Source: Burkholderiales bacterium PBB1
Lineage (GTDB): Bacteria > Pseudomonadota > Gammaproteobacteria > Burkholderiales > Burkholderiaceae_C
Length of the DNA: 64,000 bases
Assembly (NCBI GenBank): GCA_002255905.1
Contig: NKIN01000002.1
Coordinates: 186,001-250,000 of the forward strand
Reading direction: 5' to 3'
Part shown: piece after piece, positions 43,769 through 55,574 of the stretch
How the letters are laid out: each line of letters starts with the position of its first letter
Position numbering within the stretch: the first letter of the stretch is position 1
Position numbers and translations under genes: made by a program
The notes under the pieces: generated by a model
Seen by the model: the letters and a program-made list of their open reading frames with translations, nothing else
Database searches by the model: none
Told to the model about the DNA's origin: nothing

Positions 43769-46107
43769 TCGCGAACGACCTGGCGAAGTTGATCAACGTT
43801 GGTGACGCTTCCTCAGCCTCCCAATCCTGCGGACCGACGCGGCGCTCCTTGTTGAAGGGCATGCCACTCACCGGCCTGGTCTTGTATGTGGGCCTGCCGG
43901 GCATCGGATCCGCAGCGGAGCAGCCGCAGAAGTACGGTGGCGACGCCATGCCGCACGGGGTGATAGACAACCCGAAGGTCTACGTGTCCATCGCGCCTGA
44001 TGGCACGGTCAGCATCGTCGTGAACCGGTCGGAGATGGGCCAGGGTGTTCGCACCAGCTTGCCGAAGATCGTCGCCGATGAGTTGGAAGCCGACTGGAAG
44101 CGCGTGAAGGTGGTTCAGGCGCCCGGCGACGAACCCAAGTACGGCAATCAGGACACCGACGGTTCGCGCAGCACTCGTCATTGGTTCGACCCGATGCGGC
44201 GGTGCGGCGCCAGCGCTCGCACCATGCTCGAACGGGCTGCCGCGGCGAAGTGGAAGGTGCCGGTCGACGAGGTTCATGCGCGCCACCATGAAGTGATCCA
44301 CCAACCCAGCGGCCGAAGGCTGGGGTATGGCGCACTCGCGCTTGCGGCTGCCAAGCTCGACGTGCCTGAAGCAGCCACGCTCAAGCTCAAGGATCCCAAG
44401 CAGTATCGCTACATCGGCAAGAACGATGCGTTCCTGACGGACGGCAAGGCGATCGCCACCGGTACCGCGCAGTTCGGCATCGACACACGCCTGCCGGGCA
44501 TGGTCTACGCAGTGGTCGCGCGCCCGCCGGTGCTCGGTGGCAAGGTGAAGTCGTTTGACGCGAGCGACGCGCTGAAGGTCCCGGGCGTGCTGAAGGTCTT
44601 CGCACTCGAGGGCGCGCCGCCACCGTCGGAGTTCCAGCCGATCGGTGGCATCGTCGTTGTCGGCAAGGACACCTGGGCTGCGGTCAAGGGACGCAGCCTG
44701 TTGAAGATCGAGTGGGACGACGGCGTGCACGGCAGCTACGACTCCGACAGCTTCCGCAAGGAACTCGAAGCGGCGGTGTCGAAGCCGGGCGGCAAGGAGG
44801 TTCGCAACGAGGGCGACGTCTATGCCGCCCTGGCGAAAGCCGCCAAGCGCATCGAAGCGAACTACTACGTGCCCCACTACGCCCACGCGTCGATGGAACC
44901 TCCAGTGGCCACGGCGCGCATCAGCGGCGGAAAGTGCGAGGTGTGGGCGCCGACTCAAGCACCTCAGGCGGCAGTCGATCGCCTCGCCAAGCGACTGAAT
45001 CTATCGCCCGAGAACATCACCGTGAACGTGACGCTGCTCGGCGGCGGCTTCGGACGCAAGTCGAAGTGCGACTTCGTGCTGGAGGCGGCGCTCGTGTCGA
45101 AGGAACTCGGCGGTACGCCGGTCAAAGTGACGTGGACGCGCGAAGACGATCTGCAGCACGATTACTTTCACACCGTGACGGCCCAGCACCTGGAGGCGGG
45201 CATCGATGCGAGCGGCAAGGTCACCGCGTGGCTGCATCGCAGCGCGGAGCCCACCATCGTCTCCATCTTCGCGCCCGACCCCAAGCACCTCGCGCCCTTT
45301 GAACTCGGTCTCGGCCTGACCAACATGCCGTACGCGATTCCGAATGTGCGCATGGAGAACCCGGAGGCGACAGCGCACACCCGCATCGGCTGGCTGCGCT
45401 CGGTGAACAACATCCAGCATGCATTCGCGACGCAGTCCTTCGTTGCAGAGTTGGCACAGGCCCAGGGCAAGGATCATCGCGATCTGCTGCTCGAGTTGCT
45501 GGGCCCCGACAGGCAGATCGATCCAACGTCGATCGGTGAGAAGTGGAACCATGGCGAATCGCCTCAGCGCTACCCGATCGACACCGGGCGGTTGCGTGGT
45601 GTGATCGAGCGCGCGACGAAGGAGGCGTCATGGGGGCGCAAGCTGCCGAAGGGCCACGGGCAGGGCTTGGCGGCCCACTACAGCTTCGTGACCTACATCG
45701 CCGCAGTGGTGGAGGTCGTGATCGACGCGAAAGGCGAGATCGTGATTCCGCGGGTCGATGTGGCGGTCGATTGCGGAGCGCAGATCAACCCCGACCGCAT
45801 CCGTTCGCAGATCGAGGGGGCTTGTGTCATGGGACTGAGCCAGGCGCTGGTCAGTGAAGTCACTTTCAAGCAGGGCCGGCCGCAACAAACCAATTTCCAC
45901 CAGTTCGAATTTCTCCGCATGAACGGGGCACCCCAGAAGATCGTGGTGCACCTGATGCCGTCGAGCAATTACGACGCCCCGTTGGGCGGCGTGGGCGAGC
46001 CGGGCGTTCCGGTCATGGCGCCCGCACTGATGAACGCGATTCAGGCGGCCGTGGGCAAGCGCATCCGGCAGTTGCCGCTGCGCGAACAGCTGTCGTCCCC
46101 AGCCTGA
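43765..46107 (+). CDS. Molybdopterin-binding large subunit (IorB-like aldehyde/isoquinoline oxidoreductase) with Tat signal
   Basis: A 780-residue molybdenum-cofactor subunit of the xanthine dehydrogenase class. The N-terminus contains [26 protein letters not shown], a twin-arginine export signal, so the complex probably works in the periplasm. MoCo-binding and catalytic regions are seen in [36 protein letters not shown], and [18 protein letters not shown], the last with the catalytic Glu. Fe-S electrons would come off through the small subunit; no cytochrome or FAD subunit gene is next to it, and no XdhC-type chaperone. Substrate unknown. The gene is convergent with cheB. Confidence 0.9.
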   Translation: MIANDLAKLINVGDASSASQSCGPTRRSLLKGMPLTGLVLYVGLPGIGSAAEQPQKYGGDAMPHGVIDNPKVYVSIAPDGTVSIVVNRSEMGQGVRTSLPKIVADELEADWKRVKVVQAPGDEPKYGNQDTDGSRSTRHWFDPMRRCGASARTMLERAAAAKWKVPVDEVHARHHEVIHQPSGRRLGYGALALAAAKLDVPEAATLKLKDPKQYRYIGKNDAFLTDGKAIATGTAQFGIDTRLPGMVYAVVARPPVLGGKVKSFDASDALKVPGVLKVFALEGAPPPSEFQPIGGIVVVGKDTWAAVKGRSLLKIEWDDGVHGSYDSDSFRKELEAAVSKPGGKEVRNEGDVYAALAKAAKRIEANYYVPHYAHASMEPPVATARISGGKCEVWAPTQAPQAAVDRLAKRLNLSPENITVNVTLLGGGFGRKSKCDFVLEAALVSKELGGTPVKVTWTREDDLQHDYFHTVTAQHLEAGIDASGKVTAWLHRSAEPTIVSIFAPDPKHLAPFELGLGLTNMPYAIPNVRMENPEATAHTRIGWLRSVNNIQHAFATQSFVAELAQAQGKDHRDLLLELLGPDRQIDPTSIGEKWNHGESPQRYPIDTGRLRGVIERATKEASWGRKLPKGHGQGLAAHYSFVTYIAAVVEVVIDAKGEIVIPRVDVAVDCGAQINPDRIRSQIEGACVMGLSQALVSEVTFKQGRPQQTNFHQFEFLRMNGAPQKIVVHLMPSSNYDAPLGGVGEPGVPVMAPALMNAIQAAVGKRIRQLPLREQLSSPA

Positions 46108-46167
46108 ACGATGGCGAGTGGAGGGTGTGCCCGAACCGACAGGCGCCGGGACTTCGCTGACCCCGCG

Positions 46168-47253
46168 CTACACGCGCGTCATTGACATGCCCGAGGTGCT
46201 GCGCAGCCGCTCGATCAGTTTCGACGCGATGTGCGTCAGCGGCAGCACCTCATGGGCGGCACCGGCTGCAATCGCTTCACGCGGCATGCCGAACACCACG
46301 CAGGTCGCCTCGTCCTGCACGAAGTTGTAGCTGCCTGCGTCGCGCATCTCGCGCATCGCGGTGGCGCCATCGGCACCCATGCCGGTGAGCATCAGGCCCA
46401 GTGCATTCGGCCCCACGACGCGGGCAGCCGACTTGAACAACACTTCGACCGACGGCTTGTGCCGGTTCACCGGATCGCCGTCACGCACCCGGGCGATGTA
46501 GTTGGCGCCGCTGCGCTCGACACTCAGGTGCAGACCGCCAGGCGCGATGTAGGCGTGGCCGGGCAGGATGCGTTCGCCATCACGCGCTTCGGCCACGCGA
46601 ACCTTGCACAGGCCATCCAGGCGGGCCGCGTAGCTCTTGGTGAAGCCAGGCGGCATGTGCTGCGTGATGACCACTGCCGGACAATCGGGTGGCAGATTCA
46701 TCAGCACTTCTTTCGTGGCTTCGGTGCCGCCCGTGCTGGCCCCGATGAAGATGATCTTTTCGGTGGACAGCCGGCCGATCGACGTGGCTGGCGCGCTGGG
46801 GCGCGCCGCGCTGCTGATGCCCCCCGCAGCAGGCGCCACGGCGCGGCGCAGGTGCGCCTTCGAGGCGATGCGCACCTTGTCGGTGATGTCATGCGCCAGC
46901 AGCTTCAAGCCATCGGCCACGCCGATCTTGGGCTTGGCGACGAAGTCGACCGCACCCAGCTCGAGCGCGCGCATCGTGACATCGGCACCGCGCTCGGTCA
47001 GCGTCGACACCATCACCACCGGCATGGGCCGCAGACGCATCAGCTTGCCGAGGAAGTCGATGCCGTCCATGCGCGGCATCTCCACATCGAGCGTGATCAC
47101 GTCGGGGTTCAGCTCGCGGATCATTTCTCGCGCCACGAAGGGGTCGGCTGCTGCGCCCACGCATTCCATGTCGGGCTGCCTGTTGATGATCTCGGTCAAC
47201 AGACCGCGCACCAGCGCCGAATCGTCCACCACCACCACACGGGTCTTCGCCAT
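46168..47253 (-). CDS. cheB: Chemotaxis protein-glutamate methylesterase CheB
   Basis: A 361-residue two-domain response regulator. The receiver domain has phospho-acceptor Asp56 in [12 protein letters not shown] and KPK near residue 107. The C-terminal methylesterase has catalytic Ser173 (GASTGGTEA), His199 (TQHMPPGFT) and Asp295 (GMGADGA). It removes methyl groups from chemoreceptors in response to CheA phosphorylation, giving adaptation. It is the last of three minus-strand genes, cheR-cheD-cheB. Confidence 0.96.
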   Translation of the reverse strand: MAKTRVVVVDDSALVRGLLTEIINRQPDMECVGAAADPFVAREMIRELNPDVITLDVEMPRMDGIDFLGKLMRLRPMPVVMVSTLTERGADVTMRALELGAVDFVAKPKIGVADGLKLLAHDITDKVRIASKAHLRRAVAPAAGGISSAARPSAPATSIGRLSTEKIIFIGASTGGTEATKEVLMNLPPDCPAVVITQHMPPGFTKSYAARLDGLCKVRVAEARDGERILPGHAYIAPGGLHLSVERSGANYIARVRDGDPVNRHKPSVEVLFKSAARVVGPNALGLMLTGMGADGATAMREMRDAGSYNFVQDEATCVVFGMPREAIAAGAAHEVLPLTHIASKLIERLRSTSGMSMTRV

Positions 47254-47300
47254 GGCTTGCTCGAATCAATCAGTGGCTGTCGAAAGTGATGTCCAAGCCG

Positions 47301-48014
47301 TCAGAACAGATCCACCGAGCCACCACGGCTGCTCGATGTGACCGCGCGTTCGACGGCTGCCTTGTCCTGAGCGACCAGCGCGTCGCTGCTGGTCGGCGCC
47401 AGTCGCTTGACCATCGCCTTGCCGCTGGCCGGCAGGAAGCAGACCTTGCGAGGGTAGATGTCCAGCACATCCTTGGACACGACGGTGATGTGCTCGGTTT
47501 TCAGATAGTCCAGCACGAAGCTGGTGTTGCGCTCGCCGACATTGAGTGAACTCATGCCGCTGATCACCGCCCCACCGCCGAACACCTTGGCCTCGAGGCT
47601 GGTGCGTGACGCACCTCGCTTGAGCAGTTCGTTGATCAGCAATTCCATCGCGTAGGAACCATAGCGACCGGAGTCGCCCACGCCTTCAGGCAGCATGAAA
47701 TGGTTCATGCCGCCAACACGGGCGTTGCGGTCCCACAGGCAGGCAGCGATGCACGAGCCCAGGGTGGTCATGATCAGCAGGTCCTCGTCGTCGACGTAGT
47801 ACTCGCCGGGCAACACCTTGACCGCATCGCTCTTGAAATGCGCTTCGTAGAAAAAGAAAGAGGCCTCACCCGGCTTGGGCGCCTTGGCGCGCAGCCGCGC
47901 CAGCCGCGAGCCGGCAGGCGGTGTGCCGAAGCCCTGCGTCGAGGGCTCGCCCATCGGCGCCGAGCGAAGCCGCGACAGGGACGACGTAGCGAGGGTATTC
48001 GGGGCGATCGACAT
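47301..48014 (-). CDS. cheD: Chemoreceptor glutamine deamidase CheD
   Basis: A 237-residue CheD. The core reads VLPGEYYVDDEDLLIMTTLGSCIAACLWD (catalytic Cys in the GSC motif), GGMNHFMLPEG, with its His, and KVFGGGAVISGMSSLNVGERN. CheD deamidates Gln in chemoreceptors and can interact with CheC. The N-terminal 50 residues (MSIAPNTLATSSLSRLRSAP...) are an extension not needed for the fold; a later start is possible. It lies between cheR and cheB, which is the normal order in Burkholderiales. Confidence 0.94.
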   Translation of the reverse strand: MSIAPNTLATSSLSRLRSAPMGEPSTQGFGTPPAGSRLARLRAKAPKPGEASFFFYEAHFKSDAVKVLPGEYYVDDEDLLIMTTLGSCIAACLWDRNARVGGMNHFMLPEGVGDSGRYGSYAMELLINELLKRGASRTSLEAKVFGGGAVISGMSSLNVGERNTSFVLDYLKTEHITVVSKDVLDIYPRKVCFLPASGKAMVKRLAPTSSDALVAQDKAAVERAVTSSSRGGSVDLF

Positions 48015-48041
48015 GGTCTTGGTCTCGGGTGCGAGAGGCGG

Positions 48042-48917
48042 TCAGACGCGCTCGTAGATCGTCTTGCCGCGCAGCCGGAACAGGTTGCGCGCTTCGGTGA
48101 AATTCTCGGAATGCCCCACGTACAGCAAACCCCGCGGCTTCATCGTTGCGTGGATCTTCTCCAGCACCCGCAACTGCGTGGCCGCATCGAAATAGATCAT
48201 CACGTTGCGGCAGAAGACGATGTCGAACGGGTCGCCGAGCGACCAGCGTGCATCCATCAGATTGAGCGCGCGAAACTCGATCATCCGGGCCAACTCCGGG
48301 CGAACGCGGATCAGCCCCGATTGCGCGCCCTTGCCGCGCAGAAAGTGCTGCCGCAAACGCTCCGGTGACAGCCCGCGCGAATCCAGCGGATAGACCCCGG
48401 CTGCGGCCGTGGTCAACACGTTGGTGTCGATGTCGCTGGCGACCAGCCGGGCGCCGTGGTTCGGCCCCAGCGCTTCGTTGACCGTCATCGCGATCGAATA
48501 AGGCTCTTCGCCGGTGGACGCCGCGCTGCACCAGATGCGCACCGGGCCGGGGCCGCTCCGGGTGCGCAGGTCATCGACCAGCGCACTGAAATGATGGTCT
48601 TCGCGGAAGAACGAGGTGAGGTTGGTGGTCAGGCAGTTGATGAACTCCTGCCATTCGGCATCGGCAGTCGCACCGTGGGACTGCTCCAGCCATTGCAGGT
48701 AACTCGCAAACGAGTGGTGACTGGTTTCGCGGACGCGGCGCGAGACCCGGCTGTAGACCATGGCCTGCTTGCCAGCGCCAAGGCTGATGCCTGCGCGTTC
48801 GTAGATCAGTTTGCGAACGCGTTCGAAATCGGCGGCGTCGAAGGCCAGATCGCGTGTAGCCGCTGAGGAGGCGTCATCGGGGCGTGGGCGTGCAGGGGCA
48901 GACATCACGGCAGACAT
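48042..48917 (-). CDS. cheR: Chemotaxis protein methyltransferase CheR
   Basis: A 291-residue SAM-dependent methyltransferase that methylates receptor glutamates. The N-terminal helical domain (FERVRKLIYERAGISLGAGKQAMVYSRVSRRVRE) is followed by NLTSFFREDHHF, and the SAM-binding CSAASTGEEPYSIAMTV, ASDIDTNVL, FCRNVMIYFD and LLYVGHSENF motifs. It begins the minus-strand operon cheR-cheD-cheB. The region from here to the divergent diguanylate cyclase gene (194 bp) should contain promoters for both directions; none could be assigned with confidence. Confidence 0.96.
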   Translation of the reverse strand: MSAVMSAPARPRPDDASSAATRDLAFDAADFERVRKLIYERAGISLGAGKQAMVYSRVSRRVRETSHHSFASYLQWLEQSHGATADAEWQEFINCLTTNLTSFFREDHHFSALVDDLRTRSGPGPVRIWCSAASTGEEPYSIAMTVNEALGPNHGARLVASDIDTNVLTTAAAGVYPLDSRGLSPERLRQHFLRGKGAQSGLIRVRPELARMIEFRALNLMDARWSLGDPFDIVFCRNVMIYFDAATQLRVLEKIHATMKPRGLLYVGHSENFTEARNLFRLRGKTIYERV

Positions 48918-49111
48918 GGTCGTCGGGCGCTCCGGTCAGGCGTGGTGGGCGGCATGACTGACTATCGGCAGCCTGCCGTGCGACTTGAATGGGGGTACCT
49001 GCCGTGTGATCGCCCAAAATGGCGTCGATTCACCCGCCTGACGCCTGCTGTTACGTTTTGCGACACCGCTAGACTGAGCGCCTGTTTGGCCGATTTGTGC
49101 CGTCCCACCTG

Positions 49112-49825
49112 ATGTCCACTGCCGACCCGAGCGCTGAGCTGCAACTCCAAACGGCCTTGATGCTGCTGAAGCAGGCAGGCCGCGAGCTCAGCCTGGATGC
49201 CCAGCCCGGCTCGACCCCATGGCTGCAGGCGGTGGTGGATGCGTTGTGCGATCTGTCCAGCCGTGACGCGCTCACCGGGCTGGCCAATCGCCGGCAGTTC
49301 GAGCTGACCATCACCGGCGAAATCGACCGCGTGGCCCGTGCTGGGGAATCGGCGCTGGTCCTGATGGCCGACATCGACCATTTCAAGCGCGTCAACGACA
49401 CCTACGGCCACCCTGCGGGCGATCAGGTGATCAGAGTGGTGGCCGCGGCGCTCCAGGACTGTGTGCGACCCATGGACACCGTGGCGCGCTACGGTGGCGA
49501 AGAGTTCGCGATCATCCTGCCCAACTGCCCCACGGCATTCGGGCTCACGGTGGCTGAACGGATTCGCGCCAAGGTCGAGCGGCGTCCGATCAATGTGGCG
49601 CCCGGCGTCGACGTGAATGTCACGATCAGCATCGGCGGCGCGTTTGCGCCGCAGTGGGTGCGTTCGTCGGCCGCCCTGTGGGTCGAGCGCGCCGATCGCC
49701 AGCTGTACCTCGCGAAAACCCAGGGTCGCAACCGCGTTTGCCTAGAACACGCTCCAGTGGTCCAGGTCAGTGCCGAAGAGAAGGGGATGCTGTTCGGCAC
49801 GTCCCAGTTCCAAGACCTTGAATGA
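49112..49825 (+). CDS. Diguanylate cyclase (GGDEF domain)
   Basis: A 237-residue protein with an N-terminal helical part (about 50 residues) and one GGDEF domain. The active-site loop is GGEEF at residues 128-132, so catalysis of c-di-GMP synthesis should be possible. An inhibitory I-site RxxD (RPMD, residues 119-122) lies exactly five residues before it, predicting product feedback. DALTGLANRRQF and DIDHFKRVNDTYGH are normal motifs. No membrane or sensor domain is present. ATG at 49112 was preferred to an in-frame GTG at 49097. It is divergent from cheR and 10 bases ahead of a FlhG-like gene, linking it to motility control. Confidence 0.93.
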   Translation: MSTADPSAELQLQTALMLLKQAGRELSLDAQPGSTPWLQAVVDALCDLSSRDALTGLANRRQFELTITGEIDRVARAGESALVLMADIDHFKRVNDTYGHPAGDQVIRVVAAALQDCVRPMDTVARYGGEEFAIILPNCPTAFGLTVAERIRAKVERRPINVAPGVDVNVTISIGGAFAPQWVRSSAALWVERADRQLYLAKTQGRNRVCLEHAPVVQVSAEEKGMLFGTSQFQDLE

Positions 49826-49835
49826 TGTTCTCGAC

Positions 49836-50651
49836 ATGACTCCCCCCATCGATCCCTCCGCCCGACCCAGTACGCACGCCAGCGGCCAACGTGCGCACAC
49901 GATCGCGGTCACCAGCGGCAAGGGCGGTGTCGGCAAGACCTTCATCTCGGCCAATCTGGCGGCGGCGTTGACGCGCCGGGGCCAGCGGGTGCTGGTGCTC
50001 GATGCCGACCTGGGTCTGGCCAATCTCGACGTGGTGCTGAACCTGTACCCCAAGACCACGCTGCACGACGTGTTCACCGGCAAGTGCGATCTGGAGGCGG
50101 CGATCCTGCCCGCGCCGGGCGGCTTCTCGGTGCTGCTGGCAGGCTCGGGGCTGGTCGAGTATTCACGGTTGACCAACGATGTGCGCGAGCAGTTGCTGGA
50201 CATCATCGACAAGATGAAGCCGCGCTTCGACTACATCATTCTCGACACCGGCGCAGGCATTTCCGACGTGGTGCTGTTTGCCGTATCGCTGGCCGACGAC
50301 GTGCTGGTGGTGGCGACGCCCGAACCGACCTCGCTCACCGATGCCTACGCCACCATCAAGGTGCTGGCAACACAGCAGGCGCGCCGCGTCATCAAGCTGG
50401 CGGTCAACCAGGTGGCCCGTCAGGGCGAGGGGCGCACGATCCGCGGGCAGTTGCAGCAGGTGGTTGATCGTTATGTGTCACCGATGCTCGGGACTGGCAC
50501 CGAATCACTGAAGCTCGATCTCGTCGGCGAGGTTCCGATCGACCCGGCGGTGCGCGAGGCGATCTTGAAGCGCCAGCTGCTGACCGAAGCATTGCCTGGC
50601 AGCCCGGCGGCGCTGGGCGTGGGCCTGCTGGCCGACAAGCTGCTCGGGTGA
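49836..50651 (+). CDS. MinD/ParA-type ATPase, FlhG-like
   Basis: A 271-residue P-loop ATPase. The deviant Walker A is SGKGGVGKTFISANLA (residues about 27-42), with VLDADLGLANLDVVLNLYPKTTLHDVFTG, and FDYIILDTGAGISDVVLFAVSLADDVLVVATPEPTSLTDAYATIK. This is the FlhG/YlxH/FleN pattern, a regulator of flagellar number and placement. FlhG is usually found next to flhF; that gene is not here, so the function is likely but not assured. A neighbouring cyclase and che genes support a motility role. The end (GTGA) overlaps the globin gene by four bases. Confidence 0.85.
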   Translation: MTPPIDPSARPSTHASGQRAHTIAVTSGKGGVGKTFISANLAAALTRRGQRVLVLDADLGLANLDVVLNLYPKTTLHDVFTGKCDLEAAILPAPGGFSVLLAGSGLVEYSRLTNDVREQLLDIIDKMKPRFDYIILDTGAGISDVVLFAVSLADDVLVVATPEPTSLTDAYATIKVLATQQARRVIKLAVNQVARQGEGRTIRGQLQQVVDRYVSPMLGTGTESLKLDLVGEVPIDPAVREAILKRQLLTEALPGSPAALGVGLLADKLLG

Positions 50652-51031
50652 ACGCCACACCGTTCGAACTGCTCGGTGGCGAGGCGGCCGTTAGGCAGTT
50701 GGTCGACCGCTTCTACGACCTGATGGACCTGGAGCCCGCCTATGCCGCATTGCGCGCCCTGCATCCCGACACCCTGGACGGTTCGCGCGACAAGCTGCAC
50801 TGGTTTCTGTGCGGATGGCTCGGCGGGCCGCAGCACTATGTAGAAAAGTTCGGACATCCCCGGCTGCGGGCTCGGCACCTGCCGTACTCGATCGGCATTG
50901 CCGAACGCGACCAGTGGATGGCGTGCATGAAGCAGGCGATGCGCGAGTCGAGTGTCGACGAGTCGATGTCGGCGCGCCTCGCCGAATCGTTCTTCGGCAC
51001 CGCCGACTGGATGCGCAACAAGGGCGGCTGA
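50648..51031 (+). CDS. Group II truncated hemoglobin
   Basis: A 127-residue globin of the trHbO class. FELLGGEAAVRQLVDRFYDLMDLEPAYAALRALHP starts the two-over-two helical fold. CGWLGGPQHYVEKFGHPRLRARHLPYSIG holds the proximal His region, and RDQWMACMKQAM carries the Trp in helix G that marks group II. Such globins bind O2, NO or peroxide. GTG start overlapping the FlhG-like gene (GTGA) suggests translational coupling with the motility-type genes, an unusual setting. The next gene is convergent. Confidence 0.92.
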   Translation: MNATPFELLGGEAAVRQLVDRFYDLMDLEPAYAALRALHPDTLDGSRDKLHWFLCGWLGGPQHYVEKFGHPRLRARHLPYSIGIAERDQWMACMKQAMRESSVDESMSARLAESFFGTADWMRNKGG

Positions 51032-51040
51032 CGCCAGCGC

Positions 51041-51748
51041 CTACCCGGCCCGAGCAGGTCGCTTCTGGCCTGCGGCCTCGGTCTTCGACGTCGGTTGAGG
51101 CCCCGTCGGTTTCAACAGCACCAGCAAGGCGCCGTTGCCCCCATCGGCTGCGCGCGCGTGGGCGAAGGCGATCACCTCGTTTTTTTGCACCAGCCAAGTC
51201 TTGACCTTGGATTTGAGTACCGGTTCGCGTCCAGGTGAGCCGTGGCCCTTGCCGTGGACGACCCGCACGCAGCGCAGCCCATGGCGCACCGCATCGCGCA
51301 GGAAGCTCGCGAGCTGCTCGCGCGCCTCGTCGCGCCGCAGACCGTGCAGGTCGATGTGGGCCTGGATGGCCCAGACGCCGCGCCGGAGCTTGCGCACCAC
51401 CTCCGGCCCGATGCCTTGGCCGCGCCACGAGAGCGCATCGTCGGTTTCGAGCAGCGATTCGACATCGAATTCGTCTGAAATCGCCTCACGCAGCACGGCC
51501 GCCTCGTCGCGCTCGCGCTGGCGTGGCAGAGGCTCGGCGCGTGGTCGTGCCAGCGGCAGCACCGCCGCGCGGCGCAGCGGCTGCACGGGCCCGACGGTGT
51601 GCTCGAACAAGTGCCGCTCACGCTGTTCGCGCGCAGCGCTGGCCCGTGCGTCGGCCTCGCGTCGCGCGGCCTCGGCGGCGGCCTTCGACAGCGACTTCTT
51701 CAGTGCAGCCAGGTCCTGCAGGCTGCGCACGCTGCGCGGTGGCGTCAC
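51041..51748 (-). CDS. Smr-domain protein (SmrA-like endonuclease)
   Basis: A 235-residue protein. The N-terminal half is rich in Ala/Arg/Glu and looks like a coiled or disordered region. The C-terminal Smr domain begins near residue 130 with [42 protein letters not shown], containing the conserved LHG and HGKG motifs. It ends with [19 protein letters not shown]. Stand-alone Smr proteins such as E. coli SmrA/SmrB nick DNA or act on stalled ribosomes and mRNA. The exact role here is not determined. Its start overlaps the radC stop by four bases. Confidence 0.92.
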   Translation of the reverse strand: MTPPRSVRSLQDLAALKKSLSKAAAEAARREADARASAAREQRERHLFEHTVGPVQPLRRAAVLPLARPRAEPLPRQRERDEAAVLREAISDEFDVESLLETDDALSWRGQGIGPEVVRKLRRGVWAIQAHIDLHGLRRDEAREQLASFLRDAVRHGLRCVRVVHGKGHGSPGREPVLKSKVKTWLVQKNEVIAFAHARAADGGNGALLVLLKPTGPQPTSKTEAAGQKRPARAG

Positions 51749-52419
51749 AGCAGACCTCTTTCTGCGAACGAGACAGCCTGGTCGGCGCCCACCACCACGT
51801 GATCGATCACGCGCACGTCGATCAACGCCAGCGACTGCTTCAGCGACTGTGTCAGGAACTCGTCGGCCCGTGACGGTTCGGCGACACCAGACGGATGGTT
51901 GTGGGCCAGGATCACCGCGCTGGCCTGCAGCGCCAGTGCGCGCTTGACCACTTCACGCGGGTAGACGCTGGTCTGACTCAGCGTGCCGCGAAACATCGAC
52001 TCGAACTGCAGCAGCTGGTTCTGAACGTCGAGAAACATCACCGCAAACACTTCGTGTTCCTCGTGTGCCAGTTGCAGGCGCAGGAAGTCCTTCACTTGCT
52101 GAGGCGACGACAGCACGGTGCGCTGGGCCAGCTGCTGCGAGAGCGAGCGGCGGGCCAGCTCCATCACGGCCGTGATCTCGGCCCGCTTGGCGGGCCCCAG
52201 ACCCTTGATGCATTTCAAATCGGCCGCGCTGGTCTGCAGCAGACCCTGGAGTCCGCCGAAGGCATCGAGCAGTTGCTGCGCCAGCTGCAGCACCGAGGTG
52301 CCTTGCAGCCCGGTGCGCAGCAGCAGCGCGATCAGCTCGGCATCGGCCAGTGCCGCGGGTCCTCGCGTCAGCAGCTTCTCGCGCGGTCGAGCGGCTGCCG
52401 GAATGTCTTTGAGCACCAT
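51745..52419 (-). CDS. radC: DNA repair-related protein RadC (JAMM family)
   Basis: A 224-residue protein. The N-terminal helix-hairpin-helix part carries [30 protein letters not shown] and [12 protein letters not shown]. The JAMM metalloprotease-like domain has [11 protein letters not shown], and [14 protein letters not shown] with the zinc ligands His, His and Asp. Despite the name, its role in DNA repair is doubtful. ATG at 52419 gives the normal length; the frame could start 19 codons earlier but without similarity. It is divergent from the fkbp gene, 90 bases apart. Confidence 0.94.
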   Translation of the reverse strand: MVLKDIPAAARPREKLLTRGPAALADAELIALLLRTGLQGTSVLQLAQQLLDAFGGLQGLLQTSAADLKCIKGLGPAKRAEITAVMELARRSLSQQLAQRTVLSSPQQVKDFLRLQLAHEEHEVFAVMFLDVQNQLLQFESMFRGTLSQTSVYPREVVKRALALQASAVILAHNHPSGVAEPSRADEFLTQSLKQSLALIDVRVIDHVVVGADQAVSFAERGLL

Positions 52420-52509
52420 GAATGCCTGCCGTGATGTCGCGCCGGGAAGTCGGCGACGGCGACTCGTAAAATTCAACCCAGTCTATCCAACCTCCAACGG
52501 GGCACGCCC

Positions 52510-52953
52510 TTGAACTCTGTCCTCGCGGGCTCCTTCCTCACATTGCATTACCGGCTGGCCGGGCCCGACGGCGCCGACATCATCAATACCTTCAGTGACA
52601 AGGCGGCCACCTTGTCGCTGGGGACCGGCGAGCTGTCCCCGGCGATGGAGGCACGCCTGATCGGCTTGCCCGAGGGCACGCGTGCCACCTTCGAACTCGC
52701 CGCCGGCGAGGCGTTCGGTGCGCGCAACCCCGAACTGCTGCAACGCGTCAAGCGTGCGATGCTCGATGAGCTGGGCGACCCTGACGAGCAGTACCACCCT
52801 GGCGACGTGGTGCAGTTCCCTACGCCGGACGGGCAGGGTGCGTATGCGGGTGTCGTGCGAGAGGTCGGCGGCGACTGGGTTCTGTTCGACTTCAACCACC
52901 CGCTGGCCGGCCAGCCGGTGACCTTCGAAGTGCATCTGATTGGAGTGTTGTGA
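52510..52953 (+). CDS. FKBP-type peptidyl-prolyl isomerase (SlpA/FkpB-like)
   Basis: A 147-residue FKBP-type isomerase with an inserted IF domain. [21 protein letters not shown] and [48 protein letters not shown] start the fold, and [48 protein letters not shown] finishes it. FDFNHPLAG is the family hallmark. It works as folding helper in the cytoplasm. The start is TTG, with no ATG available in front of the domain. The gene's stop overlaps the ispH start by one base (TGATG); this fkpB-ispH pair is widespread in proteobacteria. Confidence 0.93.
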   Translation: MNSVLAGSFLTLHYRLAGPDGADIINTFSDKAATLSLGTGELSPAMEARLIGLPEGTRATFELAAGEAFGARNPELLQRVKRAMLDELGDPDEQYHPGDVVQFPTPDGQGAYAGVVREVGGDWVLFDFNHPLAGQPVTFEVHLIGVL

Positions 52954-53918
52954 TGAGTGGCGAGATCCGAGTTGAAGAAGTGCTGCTGGCCGAGCCGCGC
53001 GGCTTCTGCGCCGGTGTCGATCGCGCGATCGAGATCGTCGAGCGCGCCATCACCAGATTCGGTGCACCCATCTACGTTCGCCACGAGATCGTGCACAACA
53101 CGTATGTGGTCAACGACCTCAAGACCAAGGGCGCCATCTTCATCGAGGACCTGGCCGACGTGCCGCCCGGCGCCACGCTGGTCTTCAGCGCCCATGGCGT
53201 GTCGCAGGCGATCCGCCGCGAGGCGACGGAGCGTGGCTTCACCGTGTTCGATGCCACCTGCCCACTGGTTACCAAGGTGCACGTCGAGATGGCCAAGCTG
53301 CGTAAAGAAGGCTACGACTTCATCATGATCGGCCACAAGGGCCACCCGGAGGTCGAAGGCACCATCGGACAGCTCAGCGAAGGCATTCACTTGGTCGAGG
53401 ACGTGGCCGACGTCGAGCGGGTGCCGGTCGATGCGGATACGCGACTGGCGGTGGTCACGCAGACCACGCTGTCGGTCGACGATGCGGCCGAGATCCTGGC
53501 TGCGGTGAAGCGCCGCTTCCCGAACGTGCGCGAACCCAAGCAGCAAGACATCTGCTACGCCACGCAAAACCGCCAGGACGCGGTCAAGGTGCTGGCGCCG
53601 AATGTCGATGTGCTGGTGGTGGTGGGCAGCCTCAGCAGTTCGAACAGCAACCGGTTGCGCGAAGTGGCGCAGCGTCTGGGTACCGATGCCTACATGGTCG
53701 ACTCGGCCGAGGACCTGAAGCCCGAATGGTTCGCCGGCAAGAGCCGTGTCGGCCTGACAGCCGGCGCCTCGGCACCGGAGATCCTGGTCAAGCAAGTGAT
53801 CGAGCGCCTGAGGGCGCTGGGTGCGGTGTCGGTACGCACCATGCCGGGCGTGCTTGAAACAGTCCACTTCCCGCTGCCGATGGGGCTCGGCGACAAGTCG
53901 ATGCAGACGACCGGCTGA
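52953..53918 (+). CDS. ispH: 4-hydroxy-3-methylbut-2-enyl diphosphate reductase
   Basis: A 321-residue [4Fe-4S] enzyme, last step of the MEP pathway, forming IPP and DMAPP. Three cluster Cys lie in [24 protein letters not shown] and [10 protein letters not shown]. Conserved substrate His residues are in YVRHEIVHN and SAHGVS, and [11 protein letters not shown] closes the family set. The MEP route supplies the isoprenoid precursors used for hopanoids by the cyclase cluster elsewhere in the window. It is coupled to the fkbp gene by overlap. Confidence 0.97.
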   Translation: MSGEIRVEEVLLAEPRGFCAGVDRAIEIVERAITRFGAPIYVRHEIVHNTYVVNDLKTKGAIFIEDLADVPPGATLVFSAHGVSQAIRREATERGFTVFDATCPLVTKVHVEMAKLRKEGYDFIMIGHKGHPEVEGTIGQLSEGIHLVEDVADVERVPVDADTRLAVVTQTTLSVDDAAEILAAVKRRFPNVREPKQQDICYATQNRQDAVKVLAPNVDVLVVVGSLSSSNSNRLREVAQRLGTDAYMVDSAEDLKPEWFAGKSRVGLTAGASAPEILVKQVIERLRALGAVSVRTMPGVLETVHFPLPMGLGDKSMQTTG

Positions 53919-55301
<1,383 letters not shown>

Positions 55302-55380
55302 ACCAGACGTGTACCGGCGCTGTCTGCTGGGCTAGAATCTCAGGCTCCGGTTTTGACCAACCGGCAGCATTGAACGTGCT

Positions 55381-55470
<90 letters not shown>

Positions 55471-55482
55471 GATCAAGCAAAA

Positions 55483-55508
55483 ACGGGCCTTCGCGGTCCG
55501 TTTTTTTT
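55483..55508 (+). terminator. Terminator after tRNA-Ser
   Basis: ACGGGCC and GGTCCGT pair over seven positions (one G-T wobble) around a TTCGC loop, and a run of eight T follows. It lies about 14 bases beyond the tRNA CCA end, so it closes the tRNA transcript. Confidence 0.88.
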
Positions 55509-55574
55509 GTCCATCGGTGAACCCATCCACCGAACACGACTCGAGTCAGGGTCACTGAAACCTTCGTGCTCTCG

